Assembly (NCBI RefSeq): GCF_001044425.1
Contig: NZ_LFML01000014.1
Location: 1 to 51,565, forward strand
Direction of reading: 5' to 3'
Length of the DNA stretch: 51,565 nucleotides
Source of the DNA: Streptomyces roseus
GTDB taxonomy: Bacteria; Actinomycetota; Actinomycetes; Streptomycetales; Streptomycetaceae
Position numbers and translations under genes: made by a program. Of this stretch, positions 23,444 through 31,563 are shown in pieces (position 1 is the first letter of the stretch; each line of letters begins with the position of its first letter). The notes below the pieces were generated by a model, which saw only the letters and a program-made list of their open reading frames with translations, ran no database searches and was not told the DNA's origin.

Positions 23444-23449
23444 TAGGAT
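23444..23449 (+). promoter_or_regulatory. -10 box for leaderless ABC-F mRNA
   Basis: TAGGAT, a consensus-like vegetative -10, ends nine bases before the ATG at 23459, leaving no room for a leader. No Shine-Dalgarno sequence is present. A TTTACA-like -35 at 23418-23423 is slightly too far upstream. Confidence 0.4.
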
Positions 23450-23458
23450 CGACGGACC

Positions 23459-25096
23459 ATGACTGCAACCCTCGTCGCCAAAAACCTCGCCGCCGCGCAC
23501 GGTGAGCGCACGCTCTTCGCCGATCTCGACCTCGTCGTCGCCCCCGGCGACGTCATCGGCCTCGTCGGCGTCAACGGCGCCGGGAAGTCCACCCTGCTGC
23601 GCCTGCTCGCCGGCCTGGACACCCCCGAGACCGGTGAGCTGCGGCTCTCCCCGCCCACCGCCGCCGTCGGCCACCTGCCCCAGGAGCCGGAGCGGCGCCC
23701 CGAGGAGTCCGTACGGGACTTCCTGGCCCGGCGTACGGGCGTCGCCGCGGCCCAGGCGGCGCTGGACGCGGCGACCCAGGGACTGGTCGACGGGACCCCG
23801 GGAGCGGACGACGCCTACGCTACGACCCTGGACCAGTGGCTGAACCTCGGCGGCGCCGACCTCGACGAGCGCGCCCAGGAGGTCGCCGACGAACTCGGGC
23901 TGGCCGTCGGCCTGGACCTGCCGATGACCGCGCTCTCCGGCGGCCAGGCGGCCCGCGCGGGCCTCGCCTCGCTGCTGCTCTCGCGCTACGACGTCTTCCT
24001 GCTCGACGAGCCGACCAACGACCTGGACCTGGAGGGTCTGGAGCGCCTGGAGCGGTTCGTGAAGGGCCTGCGCGCGGGCACGGTCGTCATCAGCCACGAC
24101 CGCGAGTTCCTGACCCGTACCGTCACCAAGGTCCTCGAACTCGACCTGGCGCAGCAGCAGATCAACCTCTACGGCGGCGGCTACGACGCCTATCTGGAGG
24201 AGCGCGAGCGGGCCCGTACGCACGCACGCGAGGAGTTCGACGAGTACGCGGGCAAGAAGGCGGCCCTGGAGGGCCGCGCCCAGATGCAGCGCAACTGGAT
24301 GGACAAGGGCGTGCGCAACGCCCGCCGCAAGGCGAGCGACAACGACAAGATCGGCAAGAACCTGCGCGGCGAGTCCAGCGAGAAGCAGGCCGCCAAGGCC
24401 CGCCAGACGCAGCGTGCCATCGAACGGCTGGACGTCGTCGACGAGCCCCGCAAGGAGTGGGAGCTGCGCATGGAGATCGCGGCGGCGCCGCGCTCCGGCT
24501 CGGTCGTCGCCACCCTGAACGAGGCCTCCGTGCGGCGCGGGGACTTCGCCTTCGGCCCGGCCAGCCTGCAGATCGACTGGGCGGACCGGGTGGCGATCAC
24601 GGGCGCCAACGGCGCGGGCAAGTCCACCCTGCTGGCCGTGCTCCTCGGGCGGCTGCTTCCCGACTCCGGTGCGGCCACGCTCGGTTCGGGCGTCCTGGTC
24701 GGCGAGGTGGACCAGGCGCGCGGGCTCTTCCTCGGGGACGAGCCGCTGCTGGAGGCCTTCTGCGCGGCGGTCCCGGACACCGAGCCGGCCGAAGTGCGGA
24801 CCCTGCTGGCCAAGTTCGGCCTGAAGGCGGCGCACGTACTGCGCCCGGCGGCCACACTCTCCCCCGGCGAGCGCACCCGGGCGGCCCTGGCACTCCTCCA
24901 GGGCCGCGGGGTGAACCTGCTGGTGCTGGACGAGCCGACCAACCACCTGGACCTGCCCGCGATCGAACAGCTGGAATCGGCCCTGGACGCGTACGAGGGC
25001 ACCCTGCTGCTCGTCACCCACGACCGCCGGATGCTGGACGCGGTGCACGTGACCCGCCGCCTGGAGGTCGCGGACGGCAAGGTCACCGAGCTCTAG
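23459..25096 (+). CDS. ABC-F family ATPase (ribosome-associated)
   Basis: Tandem ATPase without membrane segments, 545 residues. First Walker A GVNGAGKST at 37-45, signature ALSGGQAARAGLAS, Walker B FLLDEPTNDLDL; second Walker A GANGAGKST near 380, signature LSPGERTRAALALL, Walker B LLVLDEPTNHLDL. A charged linker of about 80 residues, rich in Lys and Arg, separates the domains, as in ABC-F proteins that act in the ribosomal E site. It could be a housekeeping translation factor or an antibiotic-resistance ABC-F; linker length alone does not decide. Its TAG stop at 25094-25096 is formed by TA of the target duplication plus the first G of the IS630 element. Confidence 0.9.
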   Translation: MTATLVAKNLAAAHGERTLFADLDLVVAPGDVIGLVGVNGAGKSTLLRLLAGLDTPETGELRLSPPTAAVGHLPQEPERRPEESVRDFLARRTGVAAAQAALDAATQGLVDGTPGADDAYATTLDQWLNLGGADLDERAQEVADELGLAVGLDLPMTALSGGQAARAGLASLLLSRYDVFLLDEPTNDLDLEGLERLERFVKGLRAGTVVISHDREFLTRTVTKVLELDLAQQQINLYGGGYDAYLEERERARTHAREEFDEYAGKKAALEGRAQMQRNWMDKGVRNARRKASDNDKIGKNLRGESSEKQAAKARQTQRAIERLDVVDEPRKEWELRMEIAAAPRSGSVVATLNEASVRRGDFAFGPASLQIDWADRVAITGANGAGKSTLLAVLLGRLLPDSGAATLGSGVLVGEVDQARGLFLGDEPLLEAFCAAVPDTEPAEVRTLLAKFGLKAAHVLRPAATLSPGERTRAALALLQGRGVNLLVLDEPTNHLDLPAIEQLESALDAYEGTLLLVTHDRRMLDAVHVTRRLEVADGKVTEL

Positions 25097-26184
25097 TGAC
25101 CTGAGTCAGAGATTCGGTGGCAGTAGGCGGCGACCCTGTCGAGGATCTCGTCGGCTGTCTTCGTCCAGACGAAGGGCCGTGGGTGTTCGTTCCAGTCGGC
25201 GAGCCAGGCCCGGATGTCGCGTTCGAGTGCCTGGACGGAGCGGTGGACTCCCCGCTTGAGCTTCTTCTGCGTGAGCTCGGCGAACCATCGCTCCACCAGG
25301 TTCAGCCACGACGAACTCGTCGGCGTGAAGTGCAGGTGGAACCGCGGGTGGGCCAGCAGCCACTTCTTCACGACCGGCGTCTTGTGGGTCGCGTAGTTGT
25401 CCAGGATCAGATGGACATGGAGATCCGCCGGCACTTCTTTGTCGACCTTGGCCAGGAACTTCTTGAACTCTGCAGCCCGGTGGCGGCGGTGAAGCGAGCC
25501 GATGACCTTGCCGGTGGCGACTTCGAAGGCCGCGAAGAGGGTAGTGGTGCCGGCACGGACGTAGTCGTGGCTGCGGCGTTCGGGAACGCCGGGCATCATC
25601 GGCAGGACCGGCTGGGACCGGTCCAGGGCCTGGATCTGCGACTTCTCGTCCACGCAGAGGACCAAAGCCTTCTCCGGCGGGTCGAGATAGAGGCCAACGA
25701 CATCGCGGACCTTGTCGATGAACAACGGATCGGTCGACAGCTTGAACGTCTGCGAGCGGTGCGGGGCCAAGGCGAACGCCCGCCAGATCCGGGAGATGGC
25801 CGACTGCGACATCCCCGTCGCCGCGGCCATCGACCGGGTCGACCAGTGCGTCGCGTTCTTCGGCGTCTCCTCCAGGGTCTTGACGATCACCCGCTCGACA
25901 TCAGCATCGGTGATCTTCCGCGGGACACCGGGCCGGGGCTCGTCGTGCATGCCCTCCAGACCGCGATCGAGAAACCGGCGCCGCCAGGTGCGAACCGTCT
26001 CGGAAGCGATCCCGAGACGACGCGACACCTCCGCGATCGAGTGTCCCTCCGCGGACTCGAGCACGATCCGGGACCGTAACGCCAGCGCCTGAGCCGTTGA
26101 ACGACGCCGCACCCACCCCTCGAGCACAGCACGCTGGGCATCGGTCACAGACAACGGCGGGATCTTCGGTCCAGGACGACTCAC
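25093..26184 (-). CDS. IS630-family DDE transposase
   Basis: Intact transposase of 363 residues. The N-terminal part has helix-turn-helix segments (HSIAEVSRRLGIASETVRTWRRR at about 48-70, and a second near 115-135). The catalytic DDE residues appear to be Asp179 (CVDEKSQ), Asp262 (LILDNYATHK) and Glu298 (SSWLNLVERWF), the spacing expected for IS630. The start is GTG 26182-26184 with a weak AGG upstream. The stop codon is not inside the element: CAC at the element end is followed by TAG, in which TA is the target duplication and G the complement of host base 25093. Insertion elsewhere could alter the C-terminus. Confidence 0.95.
   Translation of the reverse strand: MSRPGPKIPPLSVTDAQRAVLEGWVRRRSTAQALALRSRIVLESAEGHSIAEVSRRLGIASETVRTWRRRFLDRGLEGMHDEPRPGVPRKITDADVERVIVKTLEETPKNATHWSTRSMAAATGMSQSAISRIWRAFALAPHRSQTFKLSTDPLFIDKVRDVVGLYLDPPEKALVLCVDEKSQIQALDRSQPVLPMMPGVPERRSHDYVRAGTTTLFAAFEVATGKVIGSLHRRHRAAEFKKFLAKVDKEVPADLHVHLILDNYATHKTPVVKKWLLAHPRFHLHFTPTSSSWLNLVERWFAELTQKKLKRGVHRSVQALERDIRAWLADWNEHPRPFVWTKTADEILDRVAAYCHRISDSGH
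25094..25095. repeat. TA target-site duplication, left copy
   Basis: TA immediately outside the left inverted repeat. The matching copy is at 26219-26220. Both belong to CTAG in the uninterrupted sequence. Confidence 0.85.
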
Positions 26185-26218
26185 ACCTAACCAACGACGA
26201 ATCTCTGACTCAGGTCAC
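25096..26218. mobile_element. Complete IS630-family insertion sequence, 1123 bp
   Basis: The element is bounded by a perfect 21-base terminal inverted repeat: GTGACCTGAGTCAGAGATTC plus G at 25096-25116, and its reverse complement at 26198-26218. It is flanked by a TA duplication (25094-25095 and 26219-26220), the hallmark of IS630. One intact transposase gene fills it on the minus strand. The base composition is visibly less GC-rich than the neighbours. Removing the element and one TA restores GAGCTCTAGGTGG, in which the stop codons of the ABC-F gene and the convergent SDR gene overlap as CTAG. Perfect ends and an intact gene suggest a recent, perhaps still mobile, insertion. Confidence 0.96.
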
Positions 26219-27000
26219 TAGGTGGCTTCCCGCGACTGCGGCGGGCGCCTCTTGCGTGCGAGCCGGGCGGCCACGAAGCCGCGCGGCAGGTGCCGGACGG
26301 CGAGCGCGTACGCCTGGTAGCGCCGGCCGGTGATGCTCACCGGGCGGCGCAGGGCCAGGTCCCTCAGGGCCTTGGCCACCACGGCCTCGGGCTCCAGCCA
26401 CACCGCCTCGCGCAGGGAGCTGACGTCCATCCCGGCCCGCGCCTGGAACTCGGTGCGGGTGAAGCCCGGTACCACCGCCAGCACCCGGACCCCGTACGGC
26501 TCCATGTCCACCCGCAGGGATTCGCTGAACGCGGTGACCCAGGCCTTGGCGGCCCCGTACGTCCCGGTCGGCAGCAGTCCGGCCACCGAGGACACGTTGA
26601 CCACCGCGCCCCGGCGGCGCTCGCGCAGCCCCGGCAGCACGGCGTGGGTGAGCCGCAGCGGTACCTTCACCAGCAGGTCGAGCAGCCGCTCCTCGTCCTC
26701 GACCGGGCTGTACGGGAACGGCGCGGGCAGGCCGAAGCCCGCGTTGTTGACCAGGATGTCCACGGGCCGCTGCCGGTCGGCGAGCCGCTCCGCGACGGCC
26801 GTGCAGCCGTCCGCGTCCAGCAGGTCGGCCGGCAGCACCTCGCTGGCCGTGCCGAACTCCCGGCCGAGCTCTCGGGCCACCGCTTCGAGGCGCTCCTTGT
26901 CGCGGGCGACCAGGACGAGTTCACAGCCCTTGGCCGCGAAGCCGCGGGCGAAGGCGGCGCCCAGTCCGGCACTGGCCCCGGTGATCAGAACGGTGGTCAC
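26218..27000 (-). CDS. SDR family oxidoreductase
   Basis: Classical short-chain dehydrogenase of 260 residues. Cofactor motif TGASAGLGAAFARG near the N-terminus, NNAGFG in the middle, and the catalytic Ser-Tyr-Lys as NVSSVAGLLPTGTYGAAKAWV (YxxxK). A basic C-terminal tail, RLARKRRPPQ, may contact membrane or partner. Substrate unknown. The GTG at 26998-27000 is preferred, nine bases after AAGGAA; a GTG at 27007-27009 directly abuts that site and would add three residues. It follows the membrane-protein gene by a few bases, so it is in the ImmA/IrrE operon. Its TAG stop uses the last C of the IS630 element. Confidence 0.88.
   Translation of the reverse strand: MTTVLITGASAGLGAAFARGFAAKGCELVLVARDKERLEAVARELGREFGTASEVLPADLLDADGCTAVAERLADRQRPVDILVNNAGFGLPAPFPYSPVEDEERLLDLLVKVPLRLTHAVLPGLRERRRGAVVNVSSVAGLLPTGTYGAAKAWVTAFSESLRVDMEPYGVRVLAVVPGFTRTEFQARAGMDVSSLREAVWLEPEAVVAKALRDLALRRPVSITGRRYQAYALAVRHLPRGFVAARLARKRRPPQSREAT
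26219..26220. repeat. TA target-site duplication, right copy
   Basis: TA directly outside the right inverted repeat, matching 25094-25095. With the last C of the element it forms the stop codon of the SDR gene on the minus strand. Confidence 0.85.
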
Positions 27001-27013
27001 GAGAGTCACTTCC

Positions 27014-28228
27014 TTACGGGGTGTGCGGGCGCGGCGGGGTCGGGGGCAGCGGGGTGAAGTCCGTGGTCGACGGCGATCCGTAGGCCTGGGCCACGTCGAC
27101 CAGGAACCGGGCCTCGTCGTCGAGGTCGCCGCCCTCGGCGGAGGTCTGCATCGCGGCGGGCAGCTCCCACGCCGCGTCCTCCCCGGGCTGCCCGGCCCGT
27201 CCGGCCAGCTTCGCCTGCCGCGCCTCCTTCAGTACGCAGGCCAGCGCGGCCGCGGTGCGCCGCTGCTCGGGGATCCCGTGCCCGGTGACGTGGCTGCGGG
27301 CCAGCTCCGGGACGCCCGGGGCGACGTACTCGCCGAGGATCAGGATCGCGTCGCGGGTCTCGATCACCTTGCGGTACACCAGCAGGTTGCGCGGGACGGG
27401 CGGCCACAGCAGCTCGACGACCCGGCCGGCGCGCGGCTTGGTGAGGGCGACGTGCGGGACCGCTTGGACCAGGTCGTGCCACAGCGGCCACAGCCGCCAG
27501 GCGGTGGCGATGTCGGTGCTGGTGCGGCGCAGCGTGAACAGGGTGGGCACGAGGATCGCGGCGGCCCGCAGCAGCCCGTGCAGGTTCATCATCAGCGGCA
27601 GGGCGGGCATCGCCCAGGTGCTGGCGAACAGGGCCTTGAGCAGGTACACGAACCAGAACAGGCCCGCGAGCGCGGTGCCGAGGCCGAAGAGCCGTAGTCC
27701 GGCGGCGAGGCCCCGGCTCTCGGTGCGGCGGCTGTAGCGCCAGCAGAGGGCCACGCAGGTGGTGTTGGCGAGCAGGTGCGCGCAGATCAGGAGCAGCCAG
27801 TACGCGAGGGAGGGCACCGGGTCGCCCTGCGCCGGGATGGTGTGCGCGGTGTGCGCCGGGGCGGTCGTGTCCAGCACGGCGAGGGTGGTCAGCCAGGCCG
27901 CCGTGCCGGTCCAGGAGGCGAGCTGGAGGATCCGGCCGCCCGTCGCGGCGGCGACGAAGTAGAGCACGATGCCTGCGGACAGCACGCCGATGAGGTTGCG
28001 GACGAGGCCGACCGAGTGCGCGTAGTGCGGGTCGCGCATCGCGTACGCGACGACGTCGGGCAGGTTCAGGGTCATCGCGGCGGCGGCGGTCGCGACGGCG
28101 AGCCACAGGCCGCGCTGCTGCGGGGAGCGCAGGGCCGCCGGGGCGCGGAGCAGGACCGCCGCCCAGAGGCAGACGACGCTGGGCACGGCGAGCGAGTCGC
28201 CGAGTGCGGTGAGGTCAGCGGCGTCCAT
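27014..28228 (-). CDS. MAB_1171c-type multi-pass membrane protein
   Basis: Membrane protein of 404 residues with about seven hydrophobic segments in the first 240 residues, then a soluble C-terminal domain of about 150 residues containing LVYRKVIETRDAILIL and RTAAALACVLKEARQAK. This matches the actinobacterial MAB_1171c-type putative transporter with DUF6545-like tail, often found beside ImmA/IrrE peptidases. Transport has not been shown as far as I know; a sensor or an anchor for the peptidase is as likely. The ATG at 28226-28228 overlaps the peptidase gene end by 14 bases. The C-terminus is Pro/Thr-rich. Confidence 0.82.
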   Translation of the reverse strand: MDAADLTALGDSLAVPSVVCLWAAVLLRAPAALRSPQQRGLWLAVATAAAAMTLNLPDVVAYAMRDPHYAHSVGLVRNLIGVLSAGIVLYFVAAATGGRILQLASWTGTAAWLTTLAVLDTTAPAHTAHTIPAQGDPVPSLAYWLLLICAHLLANTTCVALCWRYSRRTESRGLAAGLRLFGLGTALAGLFWFVYLLKALFASTWAMPALPLMMNLHGLLRAAAILVPTLFTLRRTSTDIATAWRLWPLWHDLVQAVPHVALTKPRAGRVVELLWPPVPRNLLVYRKVIETRDAILILGEYVAPGVPELARSHVTGHGIPEQRRTAAALACVLKEARQAKLAGRAGQPGEDAAWELPAAMQTSAEGGDLDDEARFLVDVAQAYGSPSTTDFTPLPPTPPRPHTP

Positions 28229-28718
28229 GGCTCCCCCGCCCGTAACCCATGGCGGATTCCAGCCAGGCGAGGGTGCCGCGAGGTGCGGTGGCCGACTGCG
28301 GGCAGGGGCCCGTCGTACGGATGCGGATCATGCTCGCCAGCATTTCCGCTTCCTGCTCCTGGCTGGTGGTGTAGTTGGTGCGCCCGAGGACGGTGGGGAC
28401 CTGGCCGCCGTTGTCCTCGGCCTCCAGGGAGTTGTGGCCGAACAGGATGTGCCCGAGCTCGTGGAGCACGATGTGCTCGCGGTGCAGCGCGGTGGTCTGG
28501 GCCTCGTAGAACACGAAGTCGACGCTGTCCGTGCCCACCCACAGCCCGCAGACCCCGGATTCCGCGGCCTCCTTGGGGAGCGGGTGGAGGTGGATGGGGC
28601 GGCCCCGCTGCTCGGCGATCCGGTTGCACAGCCCCTCGATGGAGAAGGGATGTGTCAGCTCCAGATGGCCGAGAATCTTCTCGCACCGTTTACGGAGGCT
28701 GGGTTGCGAGTGGGGCAT
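28215..28718 (-). CDS. ImmA/IrrE-family metallo-endopeptidase
   Basis: Predicted zinc peptidase of 167 residues. HELGH at 86-90 supplies two histidine ligands and the catalytic Glu; EQEAEMLASMI (121-131) provides the probable third ligand, as in ImmA/IrrE proteins. These enzymes usually cleave a DNA-binding repressor to switch on mobile or stress functions. No Xre-type repressor gene is adjacent here, so the substrate, if any, is elsewhere or membrane-linked through the overlapping MAB_1171c-type gene. The ATG at 28716-28718 follows AAGAGGG; the frame is open further upstream, but the extension looks non-coding. Confidence 0.85.
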   Translation of the reverse strand: MPHSQPSLRKRCEKILGHLELTHPFSIEGLCNRIAEQRGRPIHLHPLPKEAAESGVCGLWVGTDSVDFVFYEAQTTALHREHIVLHELGHILFGHNSLEAEDNGGQVPTVLGRTNYTTSQEQEAEMLASMIRIRTTGPCPQSATAPRGTLAWLESAMGYGRGSHGRR

Positions 28719-28832
28719 GTGATCCCTCTTCGGACCCTTTCGCGGGCAGCGTCGGTAGGCGTGCGTGGGCGTGGGCATGGCGTCCTGTGCCTTCAAGGCG
28801 GCCTCGGGGAGTGGGGTCCTGAGGGGAGAAAC

Positions 28833-28867
28833 GGAAGCCCGTTCGCCACTCGGCGAACGGGCGTTCC
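28833..28867 (-). terminator. Strong terminator downstream of tex
   Basis: GCCCGTTCGCC (28837-28847) pairs perfectly with GGCGAACGGGC (28852-28862) around a 4-base loop, extended by GGAA/TTCC past one bulge. On the minus strand the stem is followed by a pyrimidine/T-rich run, as expected for an intrinsic terminator ending the tex transcript about 100 bases after its stop. Confidence 0.7.
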
Positions 28868-28965
28868 ACCATGCCTACAGATCTTGTACGGGAATTCGCA
28901 AGATGTGCGCCCGGGTGGGGTGCCTATTCGGCCATCTCCCAAGGGCCCCGGCGAACACGTGCGCC

Positions 28966-31449
28966 TCAGCGCTTGCGGCGCTCCTCGGGGCCGCCGGTGA
29001 CGCCGGCGCGGCGCAGGGCGTCGGCCATCGCGCTGTTGGCGGGGGCCGGGGATCCGCTGCCGCCCTGGCGCGGGCCGCCGCCCCCTTGGCGCTGGCCGCC
29101 CTGGCGCTGACCGCCGCCTCCCTGGCCGCGGCCCTGACCGCCCTGGCCCTGGCCGCTTTGACCGCTTTGACCGGCGCCGCGCTGCTGCGGGGGACGGCCG
29201 CCGCCGCGCCGCTCCTGGCGCTCCTGGCGGTCCTCGCGCTGCCGTGGAGCGCCGCCCGCCGTGCGGTCGGCCTCGTCCTCCAGCCGCAGGGTCAGCGAGA
29301 TCCGCTTGCGCGGGATGTCCACGTCCAGGACCTTCACGCGGACGATGTCGCCCGGCTTGACCACGTCCCGCGGGTCCTTGACGAAGGTCTTCGACAGCGC
29401 CGAGACGTGGGCCAGCCCGTCCTGGTGGACGCCGATGTCGATGAACGCGCCGAACGCGGCCACGTTCGTGACCACGCCCTCCAGGATCATGCCGGGCGCC
29501 AGGTCGCCGATCTTCTCGACGCCCTCCTTGAAGGTGGCCGTCTTGAAGGCCGGCCGCGGGTCGCGGCCCGGCTTCTCCAGCTCGCGCAGGATGTCCGTGA
29601 CCGTCGGCAGGCCGAAGGCCTCGGTGACGAACTGCTCCGGCCGCAGCGAGCGCAGCACGCCCGTGTTGCCGATCAGCGCCGCCACGTCACTGCCGGCCGT
29701 CTTGGCCATGCCCCGGACCAGCGGGTAGGACTCGGGGTGCACGCTGGAGAAGTCCAGCGGGTCGTCGCCGCCGCGGATGCGCAGGAAGCCCGCGCACTGC
29801 TCGTACGCCTTCGGGCCGAGCCTGGCGACGTCCTTGAGCGCCTTGCGGCTGCGGAAGGGGCCGTTCTCGTCGCGGTGGGCCACGATGTTCTCGGCCAGCC
29901 CGCCGCTGATGCCCGACACCCGCGAGAGCAGCGGCGCGGAGGCGGTGTTGACGTCCACTCCGACGCCGTTCACACAGTCCTCGACCACGGCGTCGAGCGA
30001 GCGCGAGAGCTTCACCTCGGAGAGGTCGTGCTGGTACTGGCCGACGCCGATCGACTTGGGGTCGATCTTGACGAGCTCGGCGAGCGGGTCCTGGAGGCGG
30101 CGGGCGATGGACACCGCGCCGCGCAGCGACACGTCCATGCCGGGCAGTTCCTGCGAGGCGAAGGCCGAGGCCGAGTACACGGAGGCGCCCGCCTCGGACA
30201 CCATCACCTTGGTGAGCTTCAGCTCGGGGTGGCGGGTGATGAGGTCCCCCGCGAGCTTGTCGGTCTCGCGCGAGGCCGTGCCGTTGCCGATGGCGATCAG
30301 CTCGACCGCGTGCTCCTCGGCGAGGCGGGCCAGCTTGGCGAGGGACTCGTCCCACTTGTTCGCGGGCACGTGCGGGTAGATCACGTCGGTGGCGACGACC
30401 TTGCCGGTGGCGTCCACGACGGCGACCTTCACGCCGGTGCGGAAGCCCGGGTCGAGGCCGAGCGTGGCGCGGGTGCCGGCCGGGGCGGCGAGCAGCAGGT
30501 CGCGCAGGTTGGCGGCGAAGACGCGTACGGCCTCGTCCTCGGCGGCGGCGCGCAGCCGCATCCGCAGGTCGATGCCGAGGTGCACCTGGATCTTGGTGCG
30601 CCAGGCCCAGCGGACGGTGTCGGCCAGCCACTTGTCGCCGGGGCGGCCGCGGTCGTTCACCCCGAAGCGGCGGGCGACCATGCCCTCGTACGTGGACGGG
30701 CCGGGCGTCGCGGAGTCTTCGCGCTCCTCGGGCTCCAGCGTGAGGTCGAGCACGTCCTCCTTCTCGCCGCGCAGCATGGCGAGCACGCGGTGGGAGGGCA
30801 GCGCCGTGAAGGGCTCGGCGAAGTCGAAGTAGTCGGCGAACTTGGCGCCCGCCTCCTCCTTGCCCTCGCGGACCCTCGCGACGAGCCGGCCGCGGCCCCA
30901 CATGCGCTCGCGCAGCTCGCCGATCAGGTCGGCGTCCTCGGCGAAACGCTCGGTCAGGATGGCGCGGGCGCCCTCCAGGGCGGCCGCCGGATCGGCGACG
31001 CCCTTGTCGGCGTCGACGAACGCGGCCGCCGCGGCGGCCGGTTCCACCGTCGGGTCCGCCAGCAGGCCGTCGGCGAGCGGCTCCAGGCCGGCCTCGCGGG
31101 CGATCTGCGCCTTGGTGCGCCGCTTGGGCTTGAAGGGGAGGTAGATGTCCTCCAGCCGGGCCTTGGTGTCGGCCGCGTTGATCCGGGCCTCCAGCTCGGC
31201 GTCGAGCTTGCCCTGCTCCCGTACGGATTCCAGGATCGCCGCCCGCCGGTCCGCCAGCTCGCGCAGATACCGCAGCCGCTCCTCGAGGGTGCGCAGCTGG
31301 GCGTCGTCGAGCATCTCGGTCGCTTCCTTGCGGTAGCGCGCGATGAACGGCACGGTGGAGCCGCCGTCGAGCAGCTCGACGGCGGCCTTGACCTGCCGCT
31401 CCCGTACGCCGAGCTCCTCGGCGATCCTGCCTTCGATGGACATCGTCAC
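28966..31449 (-). CDS. tex: Tex-family RNA-binding transcription accessory protein with RGG tail
   Basis: Tex homologue, 827 residues. N-terminal helical domain (TVPFIARYRKEATEMLDD), a YqgF/RNase H-like domain with LGLDPGFRTGVKVAVVD near 330, a helix-hairpin-helix region (DVNTASAPLLSRVSGI, YEQCAGFLRIRGGDDPLD), and a C-terminal S1 RNA-binding domain (GMILEGVVTNVAAFGAFIDIGVHQDGLAHVS, about 640-710). After the S1 domain comes a low-complexity Gly/Gln/Arg tail of about 55 residues with many GGQG, GRG and QGG units, unlike the short tails of proteobacterial Tex. Expected to act with RNA polymerase or RNA surveillance. ATG start at 31447-31449. Confidence 0.93.
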   Translation of the reverse strand: MTMSIEGRIAEELGVRERQVKAAVELLDGGSTVPFIARYRKEATEMLDDAQLRTLEERLRYLRELADRRAAILESVREQGKLDAELEARINAADTKARLEDIYLPFKPKRRTKAQIAREAGLEPLADGLLADPTVEPAAAAAAFVDADKGVADPAAALEGARAILTERFAEDADLIGELRERMWGRGRLVARVREGKEEAGAKFADYFDFAEPFTALPSHRVLAMLRGEKEDVLDLTLEPEEREDSATPGPSTYEGMVARRFGVNDRGRPGDKWLADTVRWAWRTKIQVHLGIDLRMRLRAAAEDEAVRVFAANLRDLLLAAPAGTRATLGLDPGFRTGVKVAVVDATGKVVATDVIYPHVPANKWDESLAKLARLAEEHAVELIAIGNGTASRETDKLAGDLITRHPELKLTKVMVSEAGASVYSASAFASQELPGMDVSLRGAVSIARRLQDPLAELVKIDPKSIGVGQYQHDLSEVKLSRSLDAVVEDCVNGVGVDVNTASAPLLSRVSGISGGLAENIVAHRDENGPFRSRKALKDVARLGPKAYEQCAGFLRIRGGDDPLDFSSVHPESYPLVRGMAKTAGSDVAALIGNTGVLRSLRPEQFVTEAFGLPTVTDILRELEKPGRDPRPAFKTATFKEGVEKIGDLAPGMILEGVVTNVAAFGAFIDIGVHQDGLAHVSALSKTFVKDPRDVVKPGDIVRVKVLDVDIPRKRISLTLRLEDEADRTAGGAPRQREDRQERQERRGGGRPPQQRGAGQSGQSGQGQGGQGRGQGGGGQRQGGQRQGGGGPRQGGSGSPAPANSAMADALRRAGVTGGPEERRKR

Positions 31450-31563
31450 GATCGGGTCCCGCCTGCCTTCGTTTGCCGGAAGGCTGCCAATTGTGGCAGG
31501 TGGCGGGGGCGGGGGCGGGGAGACCCGCGCCCGGGCCGCTTCCCGGCCGGGCCCCGGCCTGCG

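Noticed and set aside
25093..26220. Disruption of the ABC-F or SDR gene by the IS
   Set aside because: Junction analysis shows both original stop codons are regenerated, so neither reading frame is altered.
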